Shown: positions 1 to 17,000, counted from the stretch's first letter. The stretch is DNA of 64,000 nucleotides from Isoetes taiwanensis (GCA_021234155.1 JAJEKV010000018.1:13683552-13747551), one strand, 5' to 3'. Numbers and translations: made by a program. The notes: a model not told the origin generated them from the letters alone.

Positions 1-1362
1 AAAGTTTGAAACACGGTTAAGAGGGACTTCTCCATCAAAGGAATCGCCAACTTGACTTGCGGTGAAGTTGTTATCACTTGTAACTCTAGGAAGCGTCGAT
101 CAAGTGTGGTAGCCACCATTTTGCCCTTCGTGGTCGGATCACGAAAGCTCAAGACTGCAGGGCCTCTTATTACTTAATGCTTTTTCTTGGCATATATATC
201 AATACCAGCTTTTCTTGCCCATTTCCTCCAGATTCCGATTTTTTTTCATTCTTTGCTCCATCATTTCTTCCTATGAAACTACAATCCACCCTGCTTCATT
301 TAACATTTCCGAATATCCAACCGTTGGCTTCTTGTTAACGACCCTTACGGTCTCGTCATGTTTGCTATTGCTAAGGGAAGAACCACAATATGTAATGGCG
401 CCTTCAGAAATCTTTTCAACTGCTCTCTCTGTTACTGATAATTTACTAAAGTCTAGAGAAGGCGGACCTCCCATAATATTGCTTATAAGTATGCAGAAGA
501 TATGTAAACAAGCAACGTACCGGGTTAATTCCTGGCGCCAAAATAGAGTAGCTGCTGTTTTATGCTTCAAAGCAAGTGTACCGTTGAATTTGTAGAGAGC
601 ATAATTGCCAAATCGGCTATTGCAGAGTACCTTTGATTCTTTGATCTTTGTAAGATGCCGAGTCCTTGGCCCGGGCGTAATCCATCTCCACCACCACTTG
701 CTTTTGTTTTAGGTGTATAGCTCTGAAATCCTAGAAACCCTAGTATACGTTTATGCAGGTATACGTCTCTTTCCCTTAACGTGCTCGTATTAGTATTACA
801 TGTTCACCGAAAGCCATTCTGGTTATGTTAGGTAGGTTTTAAATTTTTACATATCCTTTGTTGATTTTAATGTCCTATCATACGTAGGGGATTTGGCTAA
901 AGTATAGACTCAATCATATGCTATTAGGGGTCATAATTCCCCACTGCCGTGTTCATTACCTTTATCCATGGATCATTTCCCTTAAATCATTCCTAAATAG
1001 AACTTCATATGAGATAGTCTAAAAAATTTTAAAACTTTAAACATATGGCCCATGGCTCCTATATATGGAGGCATGCTTTCTCAAATATATTTGGAGCTAT
1101 GCCTTTTTTCAAACATTCATGCTTTAAAACTATGGGTAGATTCCAGTCCAGGTCAAAGATTTATGTTCTTTTTCTATCTGTTTTCCCAAAAGAATATGTC
1201 CCCTTATCTTACTCCACCTCTCGTTAAGGTCACTTGAACCTAACAAGGTTATTTGTAACATTTTCAAATCTAATTCCCTATTGTATCCCTAGGATCCGCA
1301 ACTTTACAATGTTCAATCAAGGATAAATGATCGTACAGTTTAACAAGCCAACCTCTTGGATA
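1..1362. other. No convincing gene; one short uncharacterised ORF
   Basis: I see no recognisable gene here. A 99-codon open frame runs on the minus strand from 570 to 271. It begins with a stretch rich in hydrophobic residues and continues into a more polar part. I do not recognise it and it could be a chance frame or an exon. A second minus-strand frame starting near 117 runs off the left edge. The stretch 600-1360 is AT-rich and holds nothing I can name before the TA microsatellite. Confidence 0.3.
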
Positions 1363-4262
<2,900 letters not shown>

Positions 4263-4400
4263 TATATATTTATATTTATAGATATATATAAAAATTGGCC
4301 CTACCTCCTACCGGAAGGCAGAGCAGAGCCCCTATAAAAGGAGTATGGGAGGGTCCCTATACTCCATAGAGACCCCCCTGCCAACTGCCTTAAGATGATT
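4263..4400 (-). ncRNA. Conserved 3'-end RNA structure of element A
   Basis: On the minus strand the order is GTTGGCAGG, a hairpin of the type GGGTCTCTAT...ATAGGGACCC, then CTGCCTTCCGGTAGGAGG and a TA-rich tract. Matching structures lie at 28110-28228 (minus, just after the RT stop codon) and 21686-21772 (plus, just after an RT fragment). The hairpin stem is kept although the bases vary, including a G-T pair. It is probably the 3' UTR signal recognised by the element's RT; that role is inferred from position. Confidence 0.65.
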
Positions 4401-4969
4401 CATAATGTATTAAAAGCATAAAATTTATTGAGGAACATACCAGTGGACAATGATACCAAACCTGGTCACGTATCCCTTATTTTCAAAACTTTGTTGTCAA
4501 AAGCCTGACATAATAAGATGCTCCAGCTGTATAAAAGTTTCTCAATTACAATTGTTTGGGACAAACCCAACTGCATTAATGAACAATAAGTGAATGGCTA
4601 GAAAGCCATAAAGTATCATAGTCAGCCAAGGGCTAATTTGAAGGATCACATGCGCAGCAGGCAAGTGACGTAAATAAAATTTGGAACACCATGTAAGCTG
4701 GTTCCATGGCTGGTAAATATTATGTAATCATCTTTCTAGTATAACACGCCTAAGCATTCGATCATGCTCAAGATTACCCTGCAAAAGTACAGCATAGACA
4801 ACCAACTATGATGCAGGGGGTTACCTAAAATTTTCCATTGTTCAATCCAATCAGTCAAAACTTTCTGGCAATGGATCCATACATATATCGCGTAAGAGAA
4901 CAAGAGAATAATTATACAAGTGGTTCTCCGGATCCAGCACCAGTTAAACCAGTACACTGAAGTCACAGA
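4401..4969. other. Remnant of element A internal region, no gene
   Basis: Between the 3' structure and the second pLTR lie about 570 bases in which I recognise no coding sequence. The longest frame (4736-4990, minus) shows no motif. It probably consists of what remains after deletion of ORF1 and RT, or of an unrelated filler. Confidence 0.5.
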
Positions 4970-7717
4970 ATATATAGCCAGTATGTCCAAAACTCCCAGA
5001 GCCTTCGAACTTATCAGTCTCGAGGTCAGGCCTCGAGGAACCCTGGAGAACCATTATTGGGTACAGACATTACTATGGTAGAAGACAAGAAGACTTCTAG
5101 AATCATTTTAAACAAGATATGTTAAACCAGATCACAGACTGGGAACGACCAATACCATGGTATTGACCTTCATTACTATCAATAGAATGCACGTCTACTT
5201 CAATAGATAAAAGCTTTTGGAGTGAGATTTAAGCTATTCTATAGTAACTATACTTGATTTATGATCATATTCAGAATAGTCATATAGCAGCCACATGTGA
5301 ATAAAGAAAGTTCAAAATTTCAGATTCTATTCAACTGTCATATGAGGAGACCAAACTGTCATGTTATACAATACCCCCTAACAAGGTGAATAATGTCTAA
5401 TAAATGCTAACGACAAGTAGACTTCCCTTTAACGTCAGCTTGAAGCAGTTAGTGGGCTCAAGAATGAGCATTAACTGAATAGAGTATAAGAAAGCTTTCT
5501 CCTACGCAGGAGGAGCAGATCCAAGCCTCAAATCTTTGGATTTGTATATTTGCATCCATGTGTTTCTGCATGCTCAGAAAGATCACATTTAGAAGTTGAA
5601 TGTGATAGTTAATAAACATTTTGTACTTATCTGTGTAAAACCCGTCATTTGTAGAAGCATTCAGTTTACTTTCATGCTTCTTTTCTCACCATATCTCCTA
5701 TGAATCAGAAATAAAGGAGGTGGAGTTCCGGTTACCTGCATCCAACATCAAAAATAAGCGTCAGAACGGTTATCATGAAGAGGATAGCAGGTAAGCTGGA
5801 GAACACCACGGTTCATCACCCTTCACCTTGTTCTGTTTGAAATAAAGCTTAATTAAAGAACATATATAACTCAGATAACTTTCAACATGTACAGCTACAA
5901 GGGCAAGCATTTTCAGCAAGTTTTGAGATAAAGCTTGCTTGCATGATGCACAAGGCAGATACAAAATCTGATGGATCCAATGTATTGAGTGAAACTCAGT
6001 TTTGGGTGCCAACACATGAAGTTAAGTTCATAATAAATCTGGTTCAGCTGCCATGCAATGTGAGCCATAAAGTTCCATATTTTTAGGAGACAGAGATTTG
6101 ATGCATGAGATTAGTGCAATATTCTATAATAATAGATCAGATATATTTAGAAAGATAAAGCAGTAATGGGAAGATTTATGCTGACAAGCTGTTCCAACAT
6201 GCTCGGTCATAACAATCCACAAATGGCAGCATCTCATGATTGAAAGCATGGCCTTGGAGGCATTTACCTGCACTTAAAGCTTAGATGTGATCCTCACATC
6301 ACAGGTTTTAAGCAGTAGACCTTAGATTTAGAATGGCACAAATAAACCGTGTGTTGAAATAACTTACCGTAAATTTTGACAGTCAAATCAGACGTAATGT
6401 CTTAGATCTCTGTCTCTAAGCAAGTGATACTACAACAGCCCAACAAATATAGATAGGCTGACCTTTTTGAAGCACGTCGTTTTATAGTTGTATCATTGTT
6501 GTGTCTGCATCTCCATAGCTTCACAGACTAGGATATTTCTGTTGTACAGGCCCATTGAGGTCCAAGCGCATGAGAATGGAAATTAGACATGTCTGCAATG
6601 TCTACTGTGATGGAAACCAGCAATCTAAGTGATGGAGCTTAGCTCATGTATGAGTGCAACATTGACACAGCATCTTGGAAGTAATGGAACAGCATAATTG
6701 ATGACTTGTATAACAGATTGAATGACCGGATTTACAACGAGGATCTACAACGAAGAAATCAACGAAGAAATGGTGCTTGCATAATCGTGAACTTTCCACA
6801 ATGAATAAAGCTGGAACAGGAAGATGTTTGTGGCAAAATGACGGAGAAAAATAGCTATCTTCTGATTCAAATATGCCCAAGTAAGCTCTTGAAAGAGAAT
6901 CATGGCTAGGTCTGTGGAGCACAGAAATGACGGCGCTCAAGAAGAAAACCCTAGAAAAACTATTTAGGTCACAAATATTTGCCTTCCCATGTGATAACCA
7001 CCCCCGTGATTAGCCAAGAGAAGTATGCACATGATGTTTAAGCTTTACGAAGACATACCTCTAGTTGTCTTTGGAAATGACAATGATCCATTTCTATGCT
7101 CGTAATGTTAGAACCAAAAGGTGTGCATGCAAATAATAAAGTAAATACCAACAAGTGGCATACATGCAAACAAAAGGGCTAAGCCATTTATACATAATAA
7201 AAAATGTTAAGCAAAAGCATCCCTTACGTAAATGCTAAGTAAAAGATAAAAGAATCCCCTACGTAGATGCTAAAATTTCACAAAGTGGGTCCTGTCATGA
7301 GCAATCATGCTATAGACCCTAGTTGTCAAAGTCCATAGAAATAAAAGCTTGTTTAGGCATTTTGCTATAGAAGCGTAGTGCTCATGCTATAGAACCATAT
7401 ATGTCAAGCTCCATAGAAACAAAGCTTGTTTAGGCATTTTGCTAGAGAAACATGGTGCCATTTTACTAGAGGAGCTTAGTGCTATTTTTTATAACAATGC
7501 CCCTAAGAAACAAAGGTATTATAGAGATGTAAGAGATGGGCTTTCCACGTACCAAATTGTCTTTTCATGGCATGCATCTTGGTGAACTTCCACATGACAC
7601 TACAAATCTTTGGCACCAATTCTGTAACAAAAGCTTACTGCATGGTATGTACTACTGTGCACATTTAGCTGATCCTTGCAAGTTTAGCAAAAGAAGAAAC
7701 AACCAGTGAACATTGAA
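4970..7717 (-). repeat. pLTR of element A, upstream copy
   Basis: Direct repeat of 1491-4262. From about 6980 to 7715 I see almost no difference from the first copy. Small indels occur elsewhere, for example near 5515, 6070 and 6870. It carries the conserved block at 5730-5796. Minus-strand frames at 5773-6015 and 6644-6940 match those of the other copy and are not convincing genes. Confidence 0.85.
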
Positions 7718-7977
7718 TTTAATACGTCCTACGGTGCATGTTCCTACGGAGCAAGTTCCAATTTTAGCATGTTTAGAAGGTTCTATGTTCTAGAACCCCC
7801 ACCCAAAAACCAGAATGCTTATTCTCATCTGGATAGCTTCTTTATATACTGAAAAAGAGGCTATTTTTTGCATCTATGCATGTGGGATATATGTGCAAAC
7901 CCTAAATTCTAGAACCATCCTAGATATTCTAGAATTATTAGGGTTGGAGGTAACCTTAACAAAAAAAAAGCACACTT

Positions 7978-8100
7978 ATATTCCTGAATGGAAGTGTGGA
8001 AAGTTGGTTAAGGGGTTCCCCCCAAACCCCCCTTGTGGGGGTGAAGGGGTCAGGGGTTCAATTCCCTCTAACGCAAAAAAATTTTGGGTAAAAGTTGGGA
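7978..8100 (+). repeat. tRNA-derived SINE-like sequence
   Basis: A polymerase III A box (tggttaagggg, 8005-8015) and B box (ggttcaattcc, 8055-8065) stand about 50 bp apart, close to tRNA spacing. A C-run/G-run hairpin between them replaces the normal anticodon and variable arms. No clear poly(A) tail or target duplication was found, so the ends are approximate. An open frame of 147 codons crosses this region (7815-8258) but shows no coding signature. Confidence 0.5.
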
Positions 8101-8941
8101 GATCCCCAAACAAATGGACGGTCGAGATGGGCCACCAGAGGGCCGCCAGGAAGCTTCTAGAAGCCACCAGATCCAACGGACGAGATTGCAAGGGAGCAAA
8201 CCGACGGCCAAGATCTGAGGGGGGTGAATATAAAGAAGCTTCCGGAAGCCACTCCTAATAATTATATATATATACGGATATATATATAGACTAGCCAAAA
8301 CCAAAACCAAAGCCTAGTTTAGCCATCCAAAAAGCCCTGGGTAAACCAAAAGCTGATGGACTTATCAGTCCTTTTGGTTTTAGATAAAACCAAAAGGGAA
8401 CCTTGGAAACCAAATAAGTTTGAAGATTTGTATACCTACTAATTATGATGAGTATGAATTTTAAACCCAAACGTGGATATGGACCAAGGGAAACTATTTA
8501 TTCACTGATGTCAACTATAATATTAAGGAAGAACAATCAAAATATTCCAGCAATGCAAAACATTGAGTAGAAGACAGAAAGTGTTAAGGAGTACAAGTCA
8601 GAAGATGCATAATAATAAAGGATCTATCAGATCAACCAGAAATGCAATATTACCAGCAATATACTACCCATAACTCAACTATAGTAGAAAATGTAATATA
8701 TTGATATGACAAAAAATGTTGGTAGCAATATGATAACTAAAGGCAAAAAGATAATTCAGTTCAAGTGTATATTACAGCCGTGATGGTTTAGCTTCCAAAT
8801 ATTTCCAAAGGTACAGAAAAACCATACCACAAAAGGTGATTATAATAAGCAGATTTGTAGAAGAAAGATCAGCTGAATAATTCCAAACCGTATAATTCTT
8901 GCAAATACCAACCATACAAGAGATATGGGAAAAGGAAGTTC

Positions 8942-9011
8942 GGTTACCTGTAGCACAAATAGCAATAGTTAGCCTTATGAGGGTAAAAACTGCTAGTGCT
9001 AACAGGTAAGC
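8942..9011 (-). promoter_or_regulatory. Conserved pLTR block with splice-like ends (copy D)
   Basis: The minus strand reads GCTTACCTG, about 50 nt, then GTGCTACAG|GTAACCG. It lies about 1 kb downstream of the SAP-like gene. Downstream of the block on the minus strand runs an AT-rich region without genes. See the copy at 2252-2318 for the shared layout. Confidence 0.45.
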
Positions 9012-10073
9012 AATGAACTATCCTTGGCTTATCGCCCGTCACCCACAAATTAAAATACATAATGCATAGAACATAAACCATAAAACATAAAACATAAAAC
9101 ATAGCTGAAAATACAAATTTACAGTTGGTAGCAAACTAGGAGAATAGGTCACAGTAGAACCTGTCATAAATCAGAGTGTTAAATGCCAAAGTTAGATCCC
9201 TAAGTAACGGCTTTCATATTGGGAGCAAAGGTTGTTATTAGATGTGGGCCAATATAATTTTTAGACCATGCAGGCATGCGAAGTAGTAGCAAGAAGCTAT
9301 CATAATGGAGATGGCAGAAAATCTAATAAAGTAATGTTAGTGGTGCGACCAGAAGCAAACTATCAGTTATAAATTATCAGTCCTATGAGCGGGTTGTGAA
9401 TTTTGGATAGACAAGTAATATATGTCTGAGTGATATTGCAGATCATGCCCATGTTACAGCAACAGATTAGCCAACCACTTACAAAGGTAAAGAGCGAGAA
9501 ATTAGCTTGAATATAGAATAAGCAAGTGAAGTAATATTATAGTAAACACCTAAACCTATACCAATCTAGTGGAAAGTATGTGTTAGGCCACATTACTGGA
9601 CATCAGTAATTAGTAATAGACAGCCATACATCCATAACAGCATAATTGCATCATAACAGGTAAGACCAATCTGACTCCAAGTTAACCCAGCGAGATTATT
9701 AATCAGAAGTTCATAATCAAAGAAAATTGTTATCCTACAATATCCACCATATGCTAGTTATGATATACCAGTGGATCACACTATATTAGTACAAATTAAA
9801 TAAGGCAGATGCGCTAATCATTACGAGAATTAAATAGGAGATCAGTGGAGAAGAAAATAATCAAGTCAAATCCTACCATTGAACTTGCATAAATAACACA
9901 CCAACATAAGATAACCATACTCAGATCAGGGCACTGAAAATGTGGAATCAAGCATAGAGCAATTTACATGAGATAGCAATCAAAACATATTGAAGCAAAA
10001 TGGGCCATAATACTACCATACAGATCCGAATTATGTGCCTATATTCTTCATTTAAGGGAACTGAAAAAATTAA

Positions 10074-10418
10074 TCAAACCTGATTGGGCTGCAGCTCATC
10101 ATCAGATTTTTCTTCATCAGATATATCCTCTATAGACAGGGGCACATGGATAATATTGGAAGGCTCATGGATGGTGTTGGAAGGCTCAGCATTTTTGCCA
10201 GCATTGCTGCAGCTTTGAATCCCAGATGCCATGAATTTCTTGATGTTACTGTCTCCACTCTCCCTACTGGGATCAATCCCATTAATCCTGCATAATTCCA
10301 GCAATTGTGCCTTGGTAGGCTGCACACTGGGATGCTCAATCCCTCTTCTCCTAAGAATTTCTATAAGCTTATGTCTGGTGTGCCCTTTGTTTTGGGCGCC
10401 CTCTGGGCGTCCAGCCAT
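10074..10418 (-). CDS. SAP/AT-hook-like small DNA-binding protein (copy D)
   Basis: This is a 114-aa protein. It opens with MAGRPEGAQNKG, a short basic Gly-Arg-Pro motif that resembles an AT-hook. Residues about 14-50 form two predicted helices around KLIEILRRRGIEHPSV and KAQLLELCRINGID, the pattern of a SAP domain (DNA binding). The C-terminus is acidic (EDISDEEKSDDEL). Over about 27 codons of the core it differs from copy B (23314-23625) by some 15 silent changes but only one amino-acid change, so it has been kept by selection. The frame ends at CCCAATCAG|GTTTGA, a possible 5' splice site, so the protein may continue in another exon. It lies inside a pLTR, an odd place for a gene. The function in transposition is inferred. 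Confidence 0.7.
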   Translation of the reverse strand: MAGRPEGAQNKGHTRHKLIEILRRRGIEHPSVQPTKAQLLELCRINGIDPSRESGDSNIKKFMASGIQSCSNAGKNAEPSNTIHEPSNIIHVPLSIEDISDEEKSDDELQPNQV

Positions 10419-10487
10419 GCTAATGCGAAAAAATGCAGGTGTTCAAACACTCAACATGCCTTATATGGTCGGCCAGCAGGTTAAGCC

Positions 10488-13400
10488 ACGACCTATTTTT
10501 TTTCTTTAGAAATCCATGTTTCCGATCTCCTTCAACATTTTTGCAAATGCGGCTACATGCACCGTCCATGTAATTCGCTTATAATATCACATTATTTGGT
10601 CGTAACCAACCTTAGGGATAAAATACATATTTATTTTGCACTCAATAGGTGTAGATGCAATAATAAACACCATAAATGGCATCAAGTCAAAGTTATGGGA
10701 AAGTGAGCTTTTCACTTGTTCCCATTAAACGCCATAAGGTATGTCATAAGCCAATACATATGAAAAATAATTAAGAGTGTCATACCTTATTGATGTAGTG
10801 CATGCACGTTTTCATAAGCATCATTATATCATTCCAAACTTCATTGTATCATTTTGCATGTTAATAGATAACCATGACAACCTTGGATTAAATCAAGGTC
10901 TCAAATATATTTGGACCACTTTCCTTTACTCCAATAAAGTATGAAACCATTGTAACCTTGGCCAAATTGAACCTAGGGCCAAATAGATCTTAAACATATT
11001 ATGCAACCAAAGTTTTAGTCTCTCATATTTTGTAAGATTATGGAAAAAGCCTATGCTTAGGCAGTGGCAACCGGCAACTGGCAACTAGCATAAGGAGCTT
11101 CCCACCCATATCAGAAGTGGAGCTGGGGAGCTTCCCACTATTCTAGGCTATGAAAGTACAGCCCTGAGACAGCCAATTTATATATATATGTATATATACA
11201 AGAAAATTAATACGTCCTACGGCGCATTGTTCCAATTTTAGCATGTTCCTACGTGCAAGTTCTTATAAAAGAATCTCTTGAAAATACTCTAAATTATATA
11301 TATATGTATATATGTATATAGAAACCTACCTCCAACCGCAGGTAGAACGGTCTATGTGTTAACAATCAACATAATTATTCTGTGCTAGGTAGCGCAAGGT
11401 ACCTAGCTTATGCTGCTAGGACCCTGTTCTACCTGTATTTTGCCCAGATGATAGTGAGGCACAACCACATATTTAGTATAGCCTTGTGAGGACCTCTTCA
11501 GTAAAGATCCTTCACTATGAATTTTTGTATGTGCATGCCTTATGTTTTAGGCAGCAACAAAATATGATACAATGTCTGGCTTCCATGTTTGAAGCGGCAG
11601 ATCATACAATCCAGGATTAAAGTAGTATCCAGGAATCCTTGAACTTAAAAATCCAAAACTCACCAATGTAGTATGGTTTGGAATCATTTTTTAGATTCTC
11701 AGACAGATGAACTCTTGTTAGTTCAAAGAGTGACTAGCAAAATAACATCAAGCATAATTCACAGATTATAAGTAAATATTTCTATGGAAACTACTTAAAG
11801 TCTCAAATTCCACCCCCTTAATGAGAGCCAAGCTATTGACCCTAAACCAAGCGAGCAAGAATTGAGGACTATAAGTTATATTAAATTAGTGTGTCTGTAG
11901 AAATGTTATTGTAAAGAAGCAAAGCGTTAGTATTAGTATTACCAGGGGGGCTGGGTTATCTGTCCTAGAACAGAAAAACAGAAGTTTCAGTATATATACT
12001 AGCTATTTACTAGGATCTAATCTAGCAAACACTATTACTCCAAACACTAGCACCTCGCTAGAGCTTGAGAAGGTCTGTCCTGGCGTTACCTAGGCCCATC
12101 CCACAAATCCTGGTACTATTTTAATTTTAGTTGTTTTAAACTAGAACATAACAACTAACCATTAAGGCTACCTAGTAGAGGACTGATTTCTCAAGCCCCA
12201 AAACCATGTATTCTTAATGAAAAGTAGTTGCAAAATACCCGCAATTCAAAGTACTGGTGCTATATAGTCTTACTTGTCATAAAATTAATCTAACCACTTA
12301 ACACTTAAAGTCACACGGTAGAAGACTGATTTCTCAAGTCCCAAAACCACGCTTCCTCAATGCAAAGTAGTAGCGACAAAGTTTTAAGAAGTATCATAAA
12401 ACTAAGCAATTAAAATGCAAAGTAGAATACTTAATGAATTAATTGTGTATACCAAAAACAATAATCTGTAAAGTGTAGACGCACAAAGATTACGCTATTA
12501 AATTGTTCTTGGTTATTCCATAGACTTCCATGTTAACTCGCAACCATGCTAGCAAAAAGAAGAGACAATTGGAGGAGAGACCGCACTGCAGCCCAATCAT
12601 GCAAACGTTAGCAGTAATCCCGGTAACGATGCAAGGGCCAAAAGGTACATTGGGTCTCTCAGTTTATCACGGATCACCAATTGTATCCTTTTGCCCTGAG
12701 CAAACATTAACAGGAAAGATAAACAGAATCATAGTTTGTGATTTTTCACAATATAAAATCTAAAATGTCATAATCTGTCAAAATCATAGAGACAAAATCA
12801 GTTTAATAGCCTTTCGTTTAGTATAATTTATTTATCACAAGCATGTGAGGGCTATTTTCAGATTTGTGATAACCCCAAACAAGTATTTTCCGTATATGGA
12901 AACAAGCAACATAAAAGATGCCATATAAGCAAGAAATCAGAAATATCATGGATGAAAAGGCCAAGTTAAAACTTTAACTATAGTAATAATGGCCATGCCT
13001 TTGTGTTTTCTCATACAAATGTAGCATAAAAAATCTCTTGGACACATGTAGCAACAATAATGACAATGGCAAACTAAGTTTGGTCATAAGCAAGTTCCAA
13101 TGAATCAACCAAGTGGACATCTTGCAACAATCCTTATAGCTAGACGTATCTAGCTAACAATAGGCTGATTATCTACGTTATAGTATTTCTACAATGCACA
13201 ATCTAACCCGATTGATGTGGTTGCTTATTTTTGCAAAATTGCCATCGATTTTAGCAGTTGATGTCTATACACCATTCAAATTTCCTTTCCCCGGATATGT
13301 AATAGGAAGGTTGCTAGCATAATAAACAACCTTTCCAAAGATATCCCGATGATCTTAAACATAATCCCTTCAAAGATTTTGGCATCTCTAGCAAGATCAA

Positions 13401-14035
13401 GGACTTATTGAAAACAATCAATTTAGATATTCTTGCAATATAGAAATACCTCAACTTGATATTGTCATGTAGCGTAGATGGCATAGATTCCATTTTTATA
13501 GTATAGATCATGCAAGCCAACGCCATACCGCCATGGTGTGACAAAGATCACAATATAAAGGTGAATCTTAATGAAGTCAAAGATATTATAAGGTCGCGAA
13601 TCGCACTTATGGCATCGTCAATCCTCAGAATACGCTTAGGTTTTAAGCATTTGGAAATCAAATGACATCTTAAGTATATGATGCCTTGCCATATAATCTC
13701 GCAACACAAGGATTCACCATGCCGGATCAAGCGAAAAAGGCATATTTACTTCTAAATAAAAGGAAAAAAAAACCATTCGTCAAGAATTTTACCAAATTTC
13801 ATGTTTTGTCTCGCCAACAAATCGCCAAATGGCGCGCAGTAAGCATAAAAGGCACCTTGGTGTAGCCAAATGCATCTCTGCTAGCGATGTAGCCAACCAC
13901 AATCGGGCCATTTGAGCGCCGAATGGCTGTCCACAAGCCCCTCGAATAATCATATTGAAAAAGGTCATATTTTTGCCTTACATATTTCTATGAACACCTT
14001 TTTATGATATTAGACCATGTCCCAATATTAAATCA
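10488..14035. repeat. 3.5-kb tandem array, copy 1
   Basis: First of three head-to-tail copies; all start with ccacgacctatttttt. Most of the copy matches copies 2 and 3 nearly exactly over hundreds of bases, with differences bunched at short spots that often hold CAG or CTG. It carries two TA-rich tracts (11178-11200 and 11293-11320) with a 90-bp spacer, followed by cctacctccaaccgcaggta, which resembles the end of the 3' structure of elements A-C. That suggests the unit contains remains of a related element. I see no credible gene; short frames at 12530-12763 and 13314-13730 are not conserved in the other copies. Confidence 0.85.
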
Positions 14036-17000
14036 AGGCCACGACCTATTTTTTTTTTTTTAGAAATCCATGTTTCCGATCTCCTTCAACATTTTTGCAA
14101 ATGCGGCTACATGCACCGTCCATGTAATTCGCTTATAATATCACATTATTTGCCCGTAACCAACCTTAGGGATAAAATACATATTTATTTTGCACTCAAT
14201 AGGTGTAGATGCAATAATAAACACCATAAATGGCATCAAGTCAAAGTTATGGGAAAGTGAGCTTTTCACTTGTTCCCATTAAACGCCATAAGGTATGTCA
14301 TAAGCCAATACATATGAAATAATTAAGAGTGTCATACCTTATTGATGTAGTGCATGCACGTTTTCATAAGCATCATTATATCATTCCAAACTTCATTGTA
14401 TCATTTTGCATGTTAATAGATAACCATGACAACCTTGGATTAAATCAAGGTCTCAAATATATTTGGACCACTTTCCTTTACTCCAATAAAGTATGAAACC
14501 ATTGTAACCTTGGCCAAATTGAACCTAGGGCCAAATAGATCTTAAACATATTATGCAACCAAAGTTTTAGTCTCTCATATTTTGTAAGATTATGGAAAAG
14601 CCTATGCTTAGGGGCAAAGGGCAAAAGGTAGAACCGGCAACTAGCATAAGGAGCTTCCCACCCATATAGAAGTGGAGCCGGGGAGCTTCCCCACTATTCT
14701 AGGCTATGAAAGTACAGCCCTGAGACAGCCAATTTATATATATATGTATATATACAAGAAAATTAATACGTCCTACGGCGCATTGTTCCAATTTTAGCAT
14801 GTTCCTACGTGCAAGTTCTTATAAAAGAATCTCTTGAAAATACTCTAAATTATATATATATGTATATATGTATATAGAAACCTACCTCCAACCGCAGGTA
14901 GAACGGTCTATGTGTTAACAATCAACATAATTATTAAGGTGCTAGGTAGGCATAAGGTACCTAAATTATGCCGCTAGGACCCCTTTTTTACCCCAGCATT
15001 TTGCCCAGATGATAGTGAGGCACAACCACATATTTAGTATAGCCTTGTGAGGACCTCTTCAGTAAAGATCCTTCACTATGAATTTTTGTATGTGCATGCC
15101 TTATGTTTTAGGCAGCAACAAAATATGATACAATGTCTGGCTTCCATGTTTGAAGCGGCAGATCATACAATCTAGGATTAAAGTAGTATCCAGGAATCCT
15201 TGAAATAAAAAATCCAAAACTCACCAATGTAGCATTCGATACAACGTCTGGCTTCCATGTTTGAAGCGGCAGATCATACAATCCAGGATTAAAGTAGTAT
15301 CCAGGAATCCTTGAACTTAAAAATCCAAAACTCACCAATGTAGTATGGTTTGGAATCATTTTTTAGATTCTGTAACAGATGAACTCTTGTTAGTTCAAAG
15401 AGTGACTAGCAAAATAACATCAAGCATAATTCACAGATTATAAGTAAATATTTCTATGGAAACTACTTAAAGTCTCAAATTCCACCCCCTTAATGAGAGC
15501 CAAGCTATTGACCCTAAACCAAGCGAGCAAGAATTGAGGACTATAAGTTATATTAAATTAGTGTGTCTGTAGAAATGTTATTGTAAAGAAGCAAAGCGTT
15601 AGTATTAGTATTACCGGTGGGGTATCGGTTATCCTCCTAGAAAACGAAAAAACGAAGTTTCGATGTATATATACTAGCTATTTACTAGGATCTAATCTAG
15701 CAAACACTATTACTCCAAACACTAGCACCTCGCTAGAGCTTGAGAAGGTCTGTCCTGGCGTTACCCAGGCCCATCCCACAAATCCTGGTACTATTTTAAT
15801 TTTAGTTGTTTTAAACTAGAACATAACAACTAACCATTAAGGCTACCTAGTAGAGGACTGATTTCTCAAGCCCCAAAACCATGTATTCTTAATGAAAAGT
15901 AGTTGCAAAATACCCCCAAATTCAAAGTAATCTTGGGTGCTATATAGTCTTACTTGTCATAAAATTAATCTAACCACTTAACACTTAAAGTCACACGGTA
16001 GAAGACTGATTTCTCAAGTCCCAAAACCACGCTTCCTCAATGCAAAGTAGTAGCGACAAAGTTTTAAGAAGTATCATAAAACTAAGCAATTAAAATGCAA
16101 AGTAGAATACTTAATGAATTAATTGTGTATACCAAAAACAATAATGTGTTTCTGTAGACGCATGATTTTTCCGCATTTACAATTGTTCTTGGTTATTCCA
16201 TAGACTTCCATGTTAATTTGCAACCATGCTAAAAAGAAGAGACAATTGGAGGAGAGACCCGTACTGCTGGCCCAATCATGCAAGCGTTAGCGGTAATCCG
16301 TGCTTGATGCAAGGGCCAAAAGGTACATTGGGTCTCTCGTTTATCGACATCACCAATTGTATCCTTTTGCCCGAAAGCAAACATTAACTTTGGAAAGATA
16401 AAATTAGAATCATAGTTTGTGATTTTTCACAATATAAAATCTAAAATGTCATAATGTCAAAATCATAGAGACAAAATCCCGGTTTAATAGCCTTTATAAG
16501 TTTAGTATAATTTATTTATCACAAGCATGTGAGGGCTATTTTTCATTTGTGATAACCCCAAACAAGTATTTTCCTTTATATGGAAACAAGCAACATAAAA
16601 GATGCCATATAAGCAAGAAATCAGAAATATCATGGATGAAAAGGCCAAGTTAAAACTTTAACTATAGTAATAATGGCCATGCCTTTGTGTTTTCTCATAC
16701 AAATGTAGCATAAAAAATCTTTGGACACATGTAGCAACAATAATGACAATGGCAAACTAAGTTTGGTCATAAGCAAGTTCCAATGAATCAACCAAGTGGA
16801 CATCTTGTACATCATATATAGCTAGACGTATCTAGCTAACAATAGGCTTTATTATCTACGTTATAGTATTTCTACAATGCACAATCTAACCTCGATTGAT
16901 GTGGTTGCTTATTTTTCTTTTCCCATCGATTTTAGATGGTGATGTCTATACACCATTCGAAATTTCCTTTCCCCGATATGTAATAGGAAGGTTGCTAGCA

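Larger units (their letters stand above)
8262..10487 (-). mobile_element. Element D: single truncated pLTR with SAP-like gene
   Basis: The left end is an interrupted TA tract (8262-8289) followed by a sequence that, reversed, matches the right end of pLTR B (around 25040-25136), including the palindrome ggacttatcagtcc at 8357. It contains the conserved block (8942-9011) and the gene at 10074-10418. The right side stops abruptly at about 10487, where the tandem array begins, so the upstream part of this element is missing. Confidence 0.65.

Noticed and set aside
7815-8258. 147-codon frame on the plus strand
   Set aside because: It runs through the SINE-like sequence with its polymerase III boxes and has no recognisable motif; chance frame.
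8342-8370. Possible hammerhead ribozyme around CTGATG/CTGATA in the pLTRs of D and B
   Set aside because: The CUGANGA core and the GAAA partner are not both present; the sequence is better described as a palindrome (ggacttatcagtcc). Hammerheads occur in other Penelope pLTRs, so a covariance search is still worthwhile.
13314-13730. Minus-strand frames in the tandem array as genes
   Set aside because: Frames are not kept in the other two copies of the array and show no motif.
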